In this document: positions 16,075 through 24,172 of the stretch, in pieces
Position numbering within the stretch: position 1 is the stretch's first letter
How the letters are laid out: each line of letters begins with the position of its first letter
From: FEN-1297 sp963787005
GTDB lineage: Bacteria; Bacteroidota; Ignavibacteria; Ignavibacteriales; Ignavibacteriaceae
Reading direction: 5' to 3'
Length of the DNA: 26,910 nucleotides
NCBI GenBank assembly: GCA_963787005.1
Contig: CAWBBX010000128.1
Location: 1 to 26,910 of the forward strand
The notes under the pieces: generated by a model
Told to the model about the DNA's origin: nothing
Database searches by the model: none
What the model saw: the letters and a program-made list of their open reading frames with translations, nothing else
Position numbers and translations under genes: made by a program

Positions 16075-17088
16075 GTGGGCTATAAATTAACATTAATTCC
16101 GGGAGACGGTATCGGGCCGGAGATTACATCGGCAACAACCAAAGTTTTAAAAAGCGCCGGGGTCAATATCGAATGGGAAATAGTGGAAGCGGGAATGACG
16201 GCGCTCGATAAATATAAAGACCCTCTTCCGAAGAATGTTTTAGATTCTATAGGAAGGAATAAAGTCGCATTAAAAGGTCCTCTTACAACTCCGGTAGGAA
16301 AAGGCTTCAGAAGCATTAACGTTGCTTTGAGAAAAGAATATGAATTGTATGTGAATCAGAGACCGGCGAAAACTTATACAGGCATAAAAACTCTTTACTT
16401 CGATCATATCGACCTTGTAATATTCCGTGAAAACCTGGAGGAATTCTACTCCGGCATCGAGCATTACATCGACAGCAGTCATTCGGCCGCCGAGACGATC
16501 GGAATCATTACAAGGCGCGGATCCGAGAGAATATTAAAGTATGCGTTCGAATACGCTAAGAAACATAACAGACGGAAGGTTACGGTAGTTCATAAAGCTA
16601 ATATCCTCAAATTTACAGGCGGATTGTTCCTTGATATAGCAGCAGAGATCGCTCCGCAATATCCGGGCATTGAGTTCGATAATAAGATAGTAGATAATAT
16701 GGCAATGCAGATGGTTATGAATCCATATCAATTCGATGTAATCGTTACTACAAATTTATTCGGCGATATTCTCTCGGATCTCGCATCGGGACTCGTCGGC
16801 GGTCTCGGACTTGCGCCTGGAGCAAACATTGGGGACGGAGTGGCTATCTTTGAAGCGGTTCACGGCTCGGCGCCGGATATTGCCGGACAAAATATTGCCA
16901 ATCCTTCTGCCCAAATTCTTGCATCCGTAATGATGCTTGACTATCTCGGTGAGCCGGAAGCAGCTAAAAAAATAGAGAAGGCCGTAGCAGCTGTTTTAGC
17001 GGAGGGAAAAACGGTTACTCGGGATATTAACTCTATAAATTATGTCGGCACCTCCGAATTTGCCGACGCGGTTGTCGAAAAGTTGTGA
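16075..17088 (+). CDS. NAD-type isocitrate dehydrogenase family protein
   Basis: 337-residue beta-decarboxylating dehydrogenase, probably oxidising isocitrate to 2-oxoglutarate in the TCA cycle. Motifs include LIPGDGIGPEI (7-17), KGPLTTPVGKGFRSINVALR (67-86) with S80 and N82 at the substrate site, RENLEEFYSGIEH (118-130) with Y125, K174 in VVHKANILKFT, and metal-binding D231 and D235 in NLFGDILSD. HGSAPDIAG has D268-I269 where NADP enzymes carry Lys-Tyr, so NAD is expected. The pattern is closest to the short IDH3-like type; homoisocitrate or isopropylmalate dehydrogenases are alternatives. I prefer GTG 16075, because AAGGAG sits 10 bases before it and the product begins at the conserved N-terminus; a TTG at 16024 would add 17 unconserved residues. 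Confidence 0.87.
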   Translation: MGYKLTLIPGDGIGPEITSATTKVLKSAGVNIEWEIVEAGMTALDKYKDPLPKNVLDSIGRNKVALKGPLTTPVGKGFRSINVALRKEYELYVNQRPAKTYTGIKTLYFDHIDLVIFRENLEEFYSGIEHYIDSSHSAAETIGIITRRGSERILKYAFEYAKKHNRRKVTVVHKANILKFTGGLFLDIAAEIAPQYPGIEFDNKIVDNMAMQMVMNPYQFDVIVTTNLFGDILSDLASGLVGGLGLAPGANIGDGVAIFEAVHGSAPDIAGQNIANPSAQILASVMMLDYLGEPEAAKKIEKAVAAVLAEGKTVTRDINSINYVGTSEFADAVVEKL

Positions 17089-17101
17089 TAGAAGTTTCTC
17101 A

Positions 17102-17121
17102 TTTTGTTCGGCCGAACAAAA
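17102..17121. repeat. Perfect 20-bp palindrome between idh and dus genes
   Basis: TTTTGTTCGG is directly followed by its reverse complement CCGAACAAAA, 13 bases after the idh stop and 24 bases before the proposed dus -33 element. As RNA it would form an 8-bp stem with a GGCC loop. No U-tract follows, so it fits a protein-binding site better than a terminator. Confidence 0.5.
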
Positions 17122-17145
17122 CATATCGATAATCAAGTACGAATA

Positions 17146-17176
17146 TTTGTATTAATATTTTGTGATATTATCTTTA
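17146..17176 (+). promoter_or_regulatory. Bacteroidota-type promoter upstream of dus
   Basis: TTTG at 17146-17149, an exact 19-base spacer, then TATCTTTA at 17169-17176: eleven of the twelve positions of the TTTG-N19-TAnnTTTG pattern, counting the two free bases. Transcription would begin near 17183, leaving a leader of about 30 bases before ATG 17213. This is the best promoter match in the window. Confidence 0.55.
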
Positions 17177-17212
17177 TCTTAGCTGTGTATCTGGAATTTT
17201 ATAATAAGATGT

Positions 17213-17593
17213 ATGTTTAAAGTAGGAAAAATAGAGATAGACAAAGCGGTGCTGCTTGCTCCGATGGAAGACGTAACCGACGTTTCCTTCAGGCTTGTTT
17301 GCAGAGAAATGGGCGCCGACGTTGTATACACTGAATTCGCAAATTCCGAAGGCCTGGTGCGCAAATCAGCAAAAACTCATAAAAAAATTGAAATTATCGC
17401 TGAGGAAAGACCGGTCGGAATTCAGATTTACGGCGGAGAGGTAAATTCCATGATAGGAGCGGCGAAGATTGCGGAACAACATTCTCCCGACGTTATCGAT
17501 ATAAATGCCGGCTGCTGGGTAAAAAATGTGGTGGGACAAGGAGCCGGCGCCGGACTTTTAAAAGATTCCGACTCGCATGCAGGATCTTGTTAA
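17213..17593 (+). CDS. dusB: tRNA-dihydrouridine synthase (DusB-like), N-terminal part of a frameshifted gene
   Basis: The first 119 or so residues of an FMN-dependent tRNA-dihydrouridine synthase, reducing uridines in the tRNA D-loop or nearby. LLAPMEDVTDVSFR (14-27) is the FMN-binding strand, GIQIYGGE (69-76) follows, and DINAGCWVKNVVGQGAGAGLL carries the catalytic C101. In most family members GCW is GCP. After LLKDSD the frame departs from the family (SHAGSC, then stop), while the expected continuation MQDLVKAV appears in the next frame. One extra base between about 17556 and 17576 explains this. It may be a real inactivating mutation, an assembly error or recoding. Confidence 0.8.
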   Translation: MFKVGKIEIDKAVLLAPMEDVTDVSFRLVCREMGADVVYTEFANSEGLVRKSAKTHKKIEIIAEERPVGIQIYGGEVNSMIGAAKIAEQHSPDVIDINAGCWVKNVVGQGAGAGLLKDSDSHAGSC

Positions 17594-18200
17594 AGCCGTC
17601 ATCGATTCCGTTTCTCTGCCGGTTACAGTAAAGACCAGGATCGGATGGGACAGCGAGAATATCCAAATACTCGATGTAGCCAGACGCCTGGAGGATGTCG
17701 GCGCAAAGGCTCTTGTAGTTCACTGCCGAACAAGAGAAATGGGACATAAGGGCGATGCCGACTGGAGCTGGATACCTAAAATAAAAGAGGTCGTTGATAT
17801 TCCTGTGGGTCTTAATGGAAACGTATTATCGGCAGAGGACGTGAAACGCGCTTTCGACGAAACCGGCGCGGACGCCGTAATGATAGCGAGAGGAGCGATA
17901 GGAAACCCGTGGATATTTACTGAAGCAAAGGAATTAGTTAGGGACGGAGTTATATCTACTGTCGTTAATGAGGAAAAAAGAATTAAGACTTGTTTAAGGC
18001 ATCTGTTCCTGGCAATTAAAGTAAAAGGGGAAAGACGCGCTATATTAGAGCATAGAAAATTCTATACAGGATATTTAAAAGGACTGCCGAATGTTTCCAG
18101 AATCCGGCAGGCGCTTATGGCGGAATACGAATACAATGCGGTAGAAGATATACTCTTAAAATACCTAGAAGAACTTCAGAACTTTAATATAGCGGTTTAG
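17577..18200 (+). CDS. dusB: tRNA-dihydrouridine synthase (DusB-like), C-terminal part of a frameshifted gene
   Basis: Continuation of the same dus gene in the next frame. MQDLVKAVIDSVSLPVTVKTRIGWD contains the FMN-contacting KTRIGWD; VHCRTREMGHKGDADW corresponds to the HGRTR...G-x-ADW motif; NGNV and MIARGAIGNPWIF complete the FMN phosphate site. The helical C-terminal domain (roughly residues 125-207) is complete. The ATG at 17577 is probably an internal Met of the original protein, as it has no Shine-Dalgarno sequence and lacks the first half of the barrel. Joined to the preceding part by removal of one base, the protein would be about 328 residues, normal for DusB. Selection seems to have kept both parts intact, which favours recent mutation or sequence error. 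Confidence 0.8.
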   Translation: MQDLVKAVIDSVSLPVTVKTRIGWDSENIQILDVARRLEDVGAKALVVHCRTREMGHKGDADWSWIPKIKEVVDIPVGLNGNVLSAEDVKRAFDETGADAVMIARGAIGNPWIFTEAKELVRDGVISTVVNEEKRIKTCLRHLFLAIKVKGERRAILEHRKFYTGYLKGLPNVSRIRQALMAEYEYNAVEDILLKYLEELQNFNIAV

Positions 18201-18250
18201 TCATTCTCTTAGATTGAACTCTTATTATTCACAACCCGACTCCCTATAAT

Positions 18251-18862
18251 TTGGATAAATCTTTTTTAAATAAACTTGCAAGAGTTACTTCCACTCTTTT
18301 TGTCCCTCCTTCTTTCACAATATTTATCTTTACATACTTTGCTCTTGTACTTGAGAAAAATCCTACTGTAAAGATATATGTAATTCTGACGGCCGTAATA
18401 TTCGGTTTTCTTCTTCATATCCTGCTGTTCTTATCCTTACATAAAAAGGGTAAACTCACGGATATGGATGCATCCATCAAGGAAGAAAGAACATTCCCTT
18501 TCCTGATTTCAATTTTATTTTACGTTTCCGGATTAATTATACTTCTCTATTTGAGAGTAAGTCCTGTTTCAATCGCATTTTGGTTTTGTTATATTTCCAA
18601 TACAATATTAGTCGTTTTAATCAATAAATTTTGGAAGATCAGCGTCCATTCAATGGGAGCCTCCGGTCCTTTGGCGGCTCTTTATTTTCTTATGGGAGTT
18701 CAGTCATTTATATTTATACCGTTAGTTCTTTTGGTCGGCTGGTCAAGGGTTAGGCTAAAGTGCCACTCTCCGGCGCAAGTTGCGGCAGGATTAATATTCG
18801 GCTTTGGATCGACGTATTTTCAAATGATGATAATTACCGGTCTTATGAATTATGCCAAGTAA
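18251..18862 (+). CDS. PAP2-superfamily membrane phosphatase-like protein
   Basis: 203-residue integral membrane protein with about six hydrophobic segments. Degenerate PAP2 motifs are visible: KEERTFPF (a C1-like K...R-P), VHSMGASG (C2-like, with the His), and SRVRLKCHSPAQVAAG (C3-like SRx5H; the usual downstream Asp is Gln). Such proteins act on lipid diphosphates or phosphatidate at the membrane, for example undecaprenyl-PP recycling, but retention of activity is uncertain. TTG at 18251 is the only plausible start in the open frame; it has no Shine-Dalgarno sequence and is directly preceded by TATAAT. The end overlaps the next ORF by 11 bases, so the two are coupled. Confidence 0.7.
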   Translation: MDKSFLNKLARVTSTLFVPPSFTIFIFTYFALVLEKNPTVKIYVILTAVIFGFLLHILLFLSLHKKGKLTDMDASIKEERTFPFLISILFYVSGLIILLYLRVSPVSIAFWFCYISNTILVVLINKFWKISVHSMGASGPLAALYFLMGVQSFIFIPLVLLVGWSRVRLKCHSPAQVAAGLIFGFGSTYFQMMIITGLMNYAK

Positions 18863-20528
18863 GAAAGACATAATATCAATTTTAGGAAAAATAGCCGACT
18901 TAATGGAATACGGCGGGGAAAATCCGTTTAAAGTAAACGCGTTTAAGAACGGAGCGAACTCATTAAAACAAACCGGCGATGAATTTGAGTTGATGGTTAA
19001 AGAGAAAACCCTCGATAAAATAAAGGGGATAGGCAAAGGTATTCAGTCTGTAATTTACGAATATTATGAAAGAGGAGAATCATCTCTTTACAACGATCTC
19101 AAGAAGACGGCTCCGGAAGGTATTGAAGATCTATTAAAAATAAGAGGACTAGGTACAAAAAAGATTAAGCTGCTTCACGAAGAATTGGGTATATCGAATA
19201 TCGGAGAATTGGAATACGCCTGCAGTGAAAACAGGATAGCTTTATTGAAGGGATTCGGGAAGGCTACTCAGGAAAAAATACTCTTACAGATTAAAAAGTT
19301 GAAAGAGTACGGTAAGTACATTCTTCTTGATAAAGCAGAAGAATACGCAGACGATATAGTAAGCCAAATTTCAAAATATACTTCGGTCGCTAAAGTCGCC
19401 GTATCAGGTGAATTGAGAAGGGGAATGGAAATTATATCATGCATCCAGTTCATTCTTCTGGTAAGGGACATTTCAGTATTCAATGCAGAGAAGAAAATAT
19501 TCGGGGGTAAAGGCAATGACGGCAAAAAAAACATCCTAGCTTCCGAATATCCTGTTCATTTATCTTTTCATATCGTTTCCTCCGAAAAAGAATTCACAAA
19601 GATGCTCTTTATTACAACAGGCTCGGAAGAATTCATAAATAATATCCAGTTTGACATCAGCGGCTCATACAGATCGGAACAAGAAATATTCACATCTAAC
19701 CATGCTCCCTTCGTGATCCCGGAAATGAGAGAAAAAGAATATCTCCAGGTTGCTAACGAGGAACTCAAAAAAAACTCCGGAATTTCAATCGATAAATTTC
19801 ACGGTCTGCTCCATTTCCACACAACTTACTCAGACGGCAGAAATTCATTGAAGGAAATGATCGTAAATGCCAAGGCTAAAGGATTCGATTATGCCGCAGT
19901 ATGTGATCACAGCACTTCAGCCTTCTACGCAAACGGATTAACTGAAAAGCGTATCTATCAGCAAAAAGAAGAAATAAAAGCGATCTCCTCAGAACTTAAT
20001 TATAGAGTATTCCATGGTATTGAGTCCGATATTTTAAGTGACGGCAGTCTTGATTTTCGAAATGAATTTTTGCCTGAATTTGATTTTATAGTCGCTTCGG
20101 TGCACTCAATTTTTACTATGGAGCAAGAGGTTATGACCAGAAGGATTATTAAAGCAATAGAGAATCCCTATACTGATTTATTAGGTCATCCGTCCGGAAG
20201 ACTGCTCCTAATGCGTGATCCCTATAAGTTCGATCAAAAGAAAGTTATAGATGCGTGTGCTTCAAACAATGTAGCGATAGAAATAAACGCAAATCCGCAA
20301 CGTTTGGATTTAGACTGGAGATGGATATATTATGCGAGGGAAAAGGGGTGTCTTTTCTCGATAAATCCGGATGCCCATTCGATTGATCAAATTGATTTTA
20401 TAAAATACGGTATTCTTACAGGAAGAAAAGGCGGCCTAAGAGAGGATGAAGTAATAAACTGTTTTAAGCAGGAGAAGTTTGAAAAATATTTATCCAGAAA
20501 ATTTCCCGAAAGATTAAAACGATCATGA
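18852..20528 (+). CDS. polX: PolX-like protein: HhH and inactive-looking palm plus PHP phosphoesterase
   Basis: 558 residues, the size of bacterial PolX (family X DNA polymerase/3'-5' exonuclease). The N-terminal 8-kDa-like and helix-hairpin-helix regions are present (IKGIGKGIQ, IRGLGTKKI, LKGFGKATQ). In the palm, the expected GSxRRGxExxxDIDxL is GELRRGMEIISCIQFIL (186-202): the catalytic Asp pair is C197 and Q199. The C-terminal PHP domain keeps its metal ligands: HFHTTYSDG (H321, H323, D328), CDHS, GIESDIL, ASVHS, LGHPSGRLL and NPDAHS. It is therefore predicted to lack polymerisation but retain nuclease or phosphoesterase action. It overlaps its neighbours on both sides (11 and 4 bases). 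Confidence 0.85.
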   Translation: MPSKKDIISILGKIADLMEYGGENPFKVNAFKNGANSLKQTGDEFELMVKEKTLDKIKGIGKGIQSVIYEYYERGESSLYNDLKKTAPEGIEDLLKIRGLGTKKIKLLHEELGISNIGELEYACSENRIALLKGFGKATQEKILLQIKKLKEYGKYILLDKAEEYADDIVSQISKYTSVAKVAVSGELRRGMEIISCIQFILLVRDISVFNAEKKIFGGKGNDGKKNILASEYPVHLSFHIVSSEKEFTKMLFITTGSEEFINNIQFDISGSYRSEQEIFTSNHAPFVIPEMREKEYLQVANEELKKNSGISIDKFHGLLHFHTTYSDGRNSLKEMIVNAKAKGFDYAAVCDHSTSAFYANGLTEKRIYQQKEEIKAISSELNYRVFHGIESDILSDGSLDFRNEFLPEFDFIVASVHSIFTMEQEVMTRRIIKAIENPYTDLLGHPSGRLLLMRDPYKFDQKKVIDACASNNVAIEINANPQRLDLDWRWIYYAREKGCLFSINPDAHSIDQIDFIKYGILTGRKGGLREDEVINCFKQEKFEKYLSRKFPERLKRS

Positions 20529-21280
20529 GTATGATAAATTACACAGTTGAGGGTGCCGTCGCCAGGTTGAGACTTAACAGACCGGATAAAAGGAACGCTT
20601 TGCACCCGAAGCTCGTGGAGGAAATGAAATTAAAATTAAACGAAGCGGCAAAAGATAAAAACGTAAATGTACTGATAGTAACCGGTGAGGGGAGCAGTTT
20701 TTGTGCGGGCGCGGATCTCTCCTATTTAAATGATCTGAGAGAATATTCCGCGGTTGACAATGAACGCGATTCGGAAAACCTTGCAGGACTTTTTCTTCAG
20801 ATATACCATTTCCCGAAACCCACCATAGCGGCAGTAAACGGTCCGGCAATTGCCGGAGGGTGCGGACTTGCGAGCGTATGCGATTTTATAGTTGCGCATC
20901 CGGAGAACTCCAAATTCGGATACACCGAAGTGAAGATCGGCTTTATTCCGGCGGTTGTATCGATATTCCTTATAAATAAGATCGGGGAAGGGAAAGCGAA
21001 GCGTCTTTTGCTGACAGGAAGTATAATAAACGGCAGCGAAGCCTACGACCTTGGGCTGGCTGACTATCTAACCGATAATGTAGAGCATGAATCTTTTGAA
21101 CTTGCAGATAAGCTTCTTGAGAAGTCTCAAACAAGCCTGATAATGACGAAAAAGATGATCAATGATATTTCCGGCTTGAATGTTAACGATGCTGTCAATT
21201 ACTGTATAAATTTGAACGCAGTCAGCCGGTCTTCAGAAGATTTTAAAAACGGATTAATTAATTTTCTCAACAAAAAATAG
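20525..21280 (+). CDS. Enoyl-CoA hydratase/isomerase family, methylglutaconyl-CoA hydratase-like
   Basis: 251-residue crotonase-fold enzyme. LNRPDKRNAL (17-26), the oxyanion-hole element CAGADLSYL (60-68) and NGPAIAGGCGLASVCDF (105-121) are clear. The first catalytic Glu of classic enoyl-CoA hydratase (in GGCEL) is G114 here, while the second is kept as E135 in FGYTEVKIGFIPAV. This pattern, with the IPAVVS run, resembles AUH/LiuC methylglutaconyl-CoA hydratases of leucine breakdown, as I recall them. No other leucine-degradation gene is in the window, so the substrate is an inference. The ATGA overlap with PolX and a close downstream apt indicate one transcript. Confidence 0.87.
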   Translation: MSMINYTVEGAVARLRLNRPDKRNALHPKLVEEMKLKLNEAAKDKNVNVLIVTGEGSSFCAGADLSYLNDLREYSAVDNERDSENLAGLFLQIYHFPKPTIAAVNGPAIAGGCGLASVCDFIVAHPENSKFGYTEVKIGFIPAVVSIFLINKIGEGKAKRLLLTGSIINGSEAYDLGLADYLTDNVEHESFELADKLLEKSQTSLIMTKKMINDISGLNVNDAVNYCINLNAVSRSSEDFKNGLINFLNKK

Positions 21281-21288
21281 AGGAGCGT

Positions 21289-21819
21289 ATGTCTACTGAT
21301 CTAAAAAAGTATATTCGAAATATCAAAGACTTCCCGAAGGAAGGAATTATGTTCAGAGATATTACGACATTGCTTCAGCAGCCCGAGGCGCTGAAAGCCA
21401 CTTTGGATAAGTTGTACGAGTACTCGAAAAATCTCGGAGTGACAAAGGTTGTGGGTATAGAAGCAAGGGGTTTCATCTTCGGCGCTATGCTGGCCGAAAG
21501 ACTTAACGCCGGTTTCGTTCCAATCAGAAAACCAGGAAAGCTCCCTTCTGAAACCGAGAGCGCCTCTTATGCGCTTGAGTACGGAACCGACACGGTAGAA
21601 ATACATAAGGACGCAATAAAGCTGGGGGAAAAAGTTCTGCTGCACGACGATCTGCTGGCTACAGGCGGAACGGCAAGAGCATCAGCCAGCTTGATAGAAA
21701 AATTAGGCGGGGAAGTGGTGCAGATTTCTTTCATTATAGAATTGACGTTCTTGAAAGGAATTGAAAAATTAAAGAACTATGATGTGAGAACGGTTGTAAA
21801 ATATGACAGCGAGGATTAA
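21289..21819 (+). CDS. apt: Adenine phosphoribosyltransferase
   Basis: 176-residue type I phosphoribosyltransferase salvaging adenine with PRPP to AMP in the cytoplasm. APT signatures are IKDFPKEGIMFRDIT (12-26), GIEARGFIFGAMLA (56-69), IRKPGKLP (79-86) and the PRPP-binding loop VLLHDDLLATGGTA (116-129). Length is normal. AGGAG 4 bases upstream of the ATG gives a good start. It is the last gene of the PAP2/PolX/hydratase run and converges on rsmI after 38 bases; I see no clear terminator between them. Confidence 0.96.
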   Translation: MSTDLKKYIRNIKDFPKEGIMFRDITTLLQQPEALKATLDKLYEYSKNLGVTKVVGIEARGFIFGAMLAERLNAGFVPIRKPGKLPSETESASYALEYGTDTVEIHKDAIKLGEKVLLHDDLLATGGTARASASLIEKLGGEVVQISFIIELTFLKGIEKLKNYDVRTVVKYDSED

Positions 21820-21857
21820 ATCGGAATTATATTTACAATTAATTAAGCGTCCCTCTA

Positions 21858-22544
21858 TTATTTATCAACTACCCATGATGCGGGGGCTATTACAACCACG
21901 AACTCACCCTTCGTGGTTTTTGTTTTTATCGCATCAAGAATCTCGCCTGCTTTACCCCTCCAGACTTCTTCGAATTTCTTAGTCATTTCTCTGCAAACAG
22001 CAACGTGTCTGTCCGGCATATATTCTTTGAGTTCTTCAAGCAGCTTTTCTATCCTGTAAGTGGATTCGTAAAGAACGAGGGTTCGTCCTTCGGCCGCAAG
22101 TTCCTTTAATTTTTTCTGCCGGCCTTTTTTCTGCGGAAGAAAGCCTTCGAATATAAAAGAGTCTGTAGGAAATCCGCTTAAAGTTAAGCCTGCTATTGAA
22201 GCGGAAGCGCCCGGAACCGTTACAACGGTTATATCGTTTTTAACCGCGGCTGAAACGAGTCTTACACCGGGATCGGAAATAGCCGGAGTACCCGCATCCG
22301 AAACCAAGGCGCATGATTCACCGGAAGAAATCCTTTCCAGAACTTTCTCGATTTTAAAGACCTCGCTCGCAGCGTTGAACGAGACCAGTTCCTTATGAAT
22401 GTTGAAATGCTTTAAAAGAATGGAAGTAACCCTGGTATCCTCGCAGAGAATGAAATCGACATTTTTTAAAGTCTCAACTGCTCTGAAAGTAATATCTTTC
22501 AAATTGCCGATGGGGGTACTTACTATAAAAAGAGTGTTTTCCAA
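21858..22544 (-). CDS. rsmI: 16S rRNA (cytidine1402-2'-O)-methyltransferase RsmI
   Basis: SAM-dependent methyltransferase that 2'-O-methylates C1402 in the decoding centre of 16S rRNA. N-terminal LFIVSTPIGNLKDITFRA, LCEDTRVTSILLKHF, ALVSDAGTPAISDPG and VPGASASIAGLTLSGFPTDSFIFEGFLP are characteristic of RsmI in the tetrapyrrole-methylase fold, and KTTKGEFVVVI ends the domain. I start it at TTG 22544 (228 residues), because the family begins two or three residues before this conserved strand. The longer frame from ATG 22601 would contain the GC-rich hairpin at 22577-22595 and adds unconserved residues. No clear Shine-Dalgarno sequence is present. Confidence 0.93.
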   Translation of the reverse strand: MENTLFIVSTPIGNLKDITFRAVETLKNVDFILCEDTRVTSILLKHFNIHKELVSFNAASEVFKIEKVLERISSGESCALVSDAGTPAISDPGVRLVSAAVKNDITVVTVPGASASIAGLTLSGFPTDSFIFEGFLPQKKGRQKKLKELAAEGRTLVLYESTYRIEKLLEELKEYMPDRHVAVCREMTKKFEEVWRGKAGEILDAIKTKTTKGEFVVVIAPASWVVDK

Positions 22545-22576
22545 CCAGATATGCCTGAAAATATTTAAAATGATAA

Positions 22577-22595
22577 TCCCGCCGTAAAGGCGGGA
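22577..22595 (-). terminator. GC-rich hairpin after the lysine aminotransferase gene
   Basis: A perfect 7-bp stem TCCCGCC/GGCGGGA with a 5-base loop lies 26 bases after the lat stop on the minus strand. It is followed on that strand by TTATCATTTT rather than a pure T-run, so termination is likely but perhaps partial, allowing some readthrough into rsmI. Confidence 0.55.
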
Positions 22596-22621
22596 CATCA
22601 TGCAAGTAGTTAATACTTAAA

Positions 22622-23992
22622 TTAGTTATTAGACGACATCAAAAATAGGACTTTTTTAATAATATTCAAGCCTTCGTCAATAGTTTCTTTTGTTACGTTC
22701 AACGCGGGTCTAAATCTGATCGATTTTTCACCACAGCCGAGTATTAGCATTTTTTCCTTGTAGCATTTATCGCGGAATTCATCCCTAAGCGCTGGGGTGG
22801 GGAAATCGAATGAACACATCAAACCGAGTCCCCTCGCGTTGCTGATAAGTCCGGGGAATTCGTTTTGTGTCTTCACCAGGTTTTCAAGAAGATATTTACC
22901 GAGTTTGGCAGAACTCTCCACAAGATTTTCCTCTTCCATGATCTCCATAATGTGCTTAGATCTTACCATGTCGGTCAAATTTGCTCCCCAAGTAGAGTTA
23001 ATCCTGCTCGATTTGTGGAAGCAGTTTTCCTTCACCTCATCGACTCTCTCCGAAGCCATTATACCGCATACCTGCGCTTTCTTACCGAATGCAATAATGT
23101 CCGGCTTTACGTAATATTCCGACGCCCAGAATTTCCCCGTTAATCCGAAGCCGGTCTGAACTTCGTCGAACATAAGCAGAATATCATTTTCGTCCGCAAT
23201 TTCGCGCAACTTCATGAAGAATTCTTTTCTGAAGAAATTGTCTCCGCCTTCTCCTTGTATAGGTTCAATAATAATAACCGCAATATCGTCCGGATTGTTT
23301 TTAATAGCGTCATTAATCTCGGCCACCGCTTTCTCTTCAATCTTAATTATTTCTTCCAAATTTTCGGCGATGGGAAATTTTACTTTCGGATTTGTTATTC
23401 TCGGCCATTCGAATTTAGGAAAATATTTGATCTTGTTAGGCTCGGTATTCGTCAGAGATAAAGTATATCCGCTTCTGCCGTGAAATGCCTGCTTAAAGTG
23501 GATCACCTTGCTGCCTTTTTCTTCTTTGATACCTTTCTGGAAGTTCTTCTGAACTTTCCAGTCGAACGCAACTTTAAGTCCGTTCTCCACGGCTAATGCG
23601 CCTCCCGATATAAAGAAGAGATATTTCATGTAATCAGGTTTTGCAACTCTTGCAAAAGTATCGACAAACTCCGCCATGAAAGTGGTATATATATCCGAGT
23701 TGGACGGTTTGTTCACTGCTACTTTTGCGAATTCAGACATAACTTTTTCCGTCTTCAGTTTCGGGTGATTCATACCCAGAGGAGAAGATGCGAAGAATGT
23801 GAAGAAGTCGAGGTAAGTGTCGCCCGTTCTTCCGTCAACCAATTTTGAACCGCTGCTTTTTTCCAGGTCCAGCACAAACTCGAATCCATCGGCCAGCATA
23901 TATCTGCTGATAGTTTCATGTACGGTCCCAGGTGTTATTTCCAATTTTTCGTCCGTAATTTCACCGGATGATTTTAAAATATCGTTATTCAT
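22622..23992 (-). CDS. lat: L-lysine 6-aminotransferase (LAT)
   Basis: PLP class-III aminotransferase of 456 residues moving the epsilon-amino group of L-lysine to 2-oxoglutarate, giving alpha-aminoadipate 6-semialdehyde (cyclising to piperideine-6-carboxylate). It tracks the mycobacterial LAT pattern closely: FHGRSGYTLSLTNTEP (170-185), EPIQGEGGDNFF (243-254), FDEVQTGFGLTG (275-286) with PLP-contacting D276, Schiff-base K304 in AFGKKAQVCG, SRINSTWGANLTDMVR, and FRPALNVT near the end. ATG 23992 is chosen because GGAGGT (23997-24002) lies 4 bases upstream; an upstream GTG would place this site inside the gene. It is divergent from the Rrf2/ALDH7 pair that completes the pathway. Confidence 0.92.
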   Translation of the reverse strand: MNNDILKSSGEITDEKLEITPGTVHETISRYMLADGFEFVLDLEKSSGSKLVDGRTGDTYLDFFTFFASSPLGMNHPKLKTEKVMSEFAKVAVNKPSNSDIYTTFMAEFVDTFARVAKPDYMKYLFFISGGALAVENGLKVAFDWKVQKNFQKGIKEEKGSKVIHFKQAFHGRSGYTLSLTNTEPNKIKYFPKFEWPRITNPKVKFPIAENLEEIIKIEEKAVAEINDAIKNNPDDIAVIIIEPIQGEGGDNFFRKEFFMKLREIADENDILLMFDEVQTGFGLTGKFWASEYYVKPDIIAFGKKAQVCGIMASERVDEVKENCFHKSSRINSTWGANLTDMVRSKHIMEIMEEENLVESSAKLGKYLLENLVKTQNEFPGLISNARGLGLMCSFDFPTPALRDEFRDKCYKEKMLILGCGEKSIRFRPALNVTKETIDEGLNIIKKVLFLMSSNN

Positions 23993-24172
23993 GATTACCT
24001 CCATCATAGAAAGCACGTATTTATATCTTCGAAATAAATACTCAGATTAGTGAATAGTATAAATTATAGTAGAAAGTATATGGATCGGGAAGGAGGCGGT
24101 GATTAGAATACGTTCTCAAAACGCGATACGAAATAGCTTCTTAAGTCTTTTAAGCCGGTTTCATATGTGAAG

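Noticed and set aside
16065..16085. Six-codon upstream ORF (ATG to TAA) overlapping the start of the idh-like gene
   Set aside because: Its ATG directly abuts AAGGAG with no spacing, so initiation there is unlikely; the same site serves GTG 16075 well.
17557..17563. T-TTA-AAA slippery heptamer in the dus gene, suggesting programmed -1 frameshifting
   Set aside because: The heptamer is correctly phased for a -1 shift, but the dus C-terminal part lies in the +1 frame. The -1 frame encodes nothing dus-like.
22545..22601. Longer rsmI starting at ATG 22601
   Set aside because: The added residues are unlike the family and contain the terminator-like hairpin of the upstream gene.
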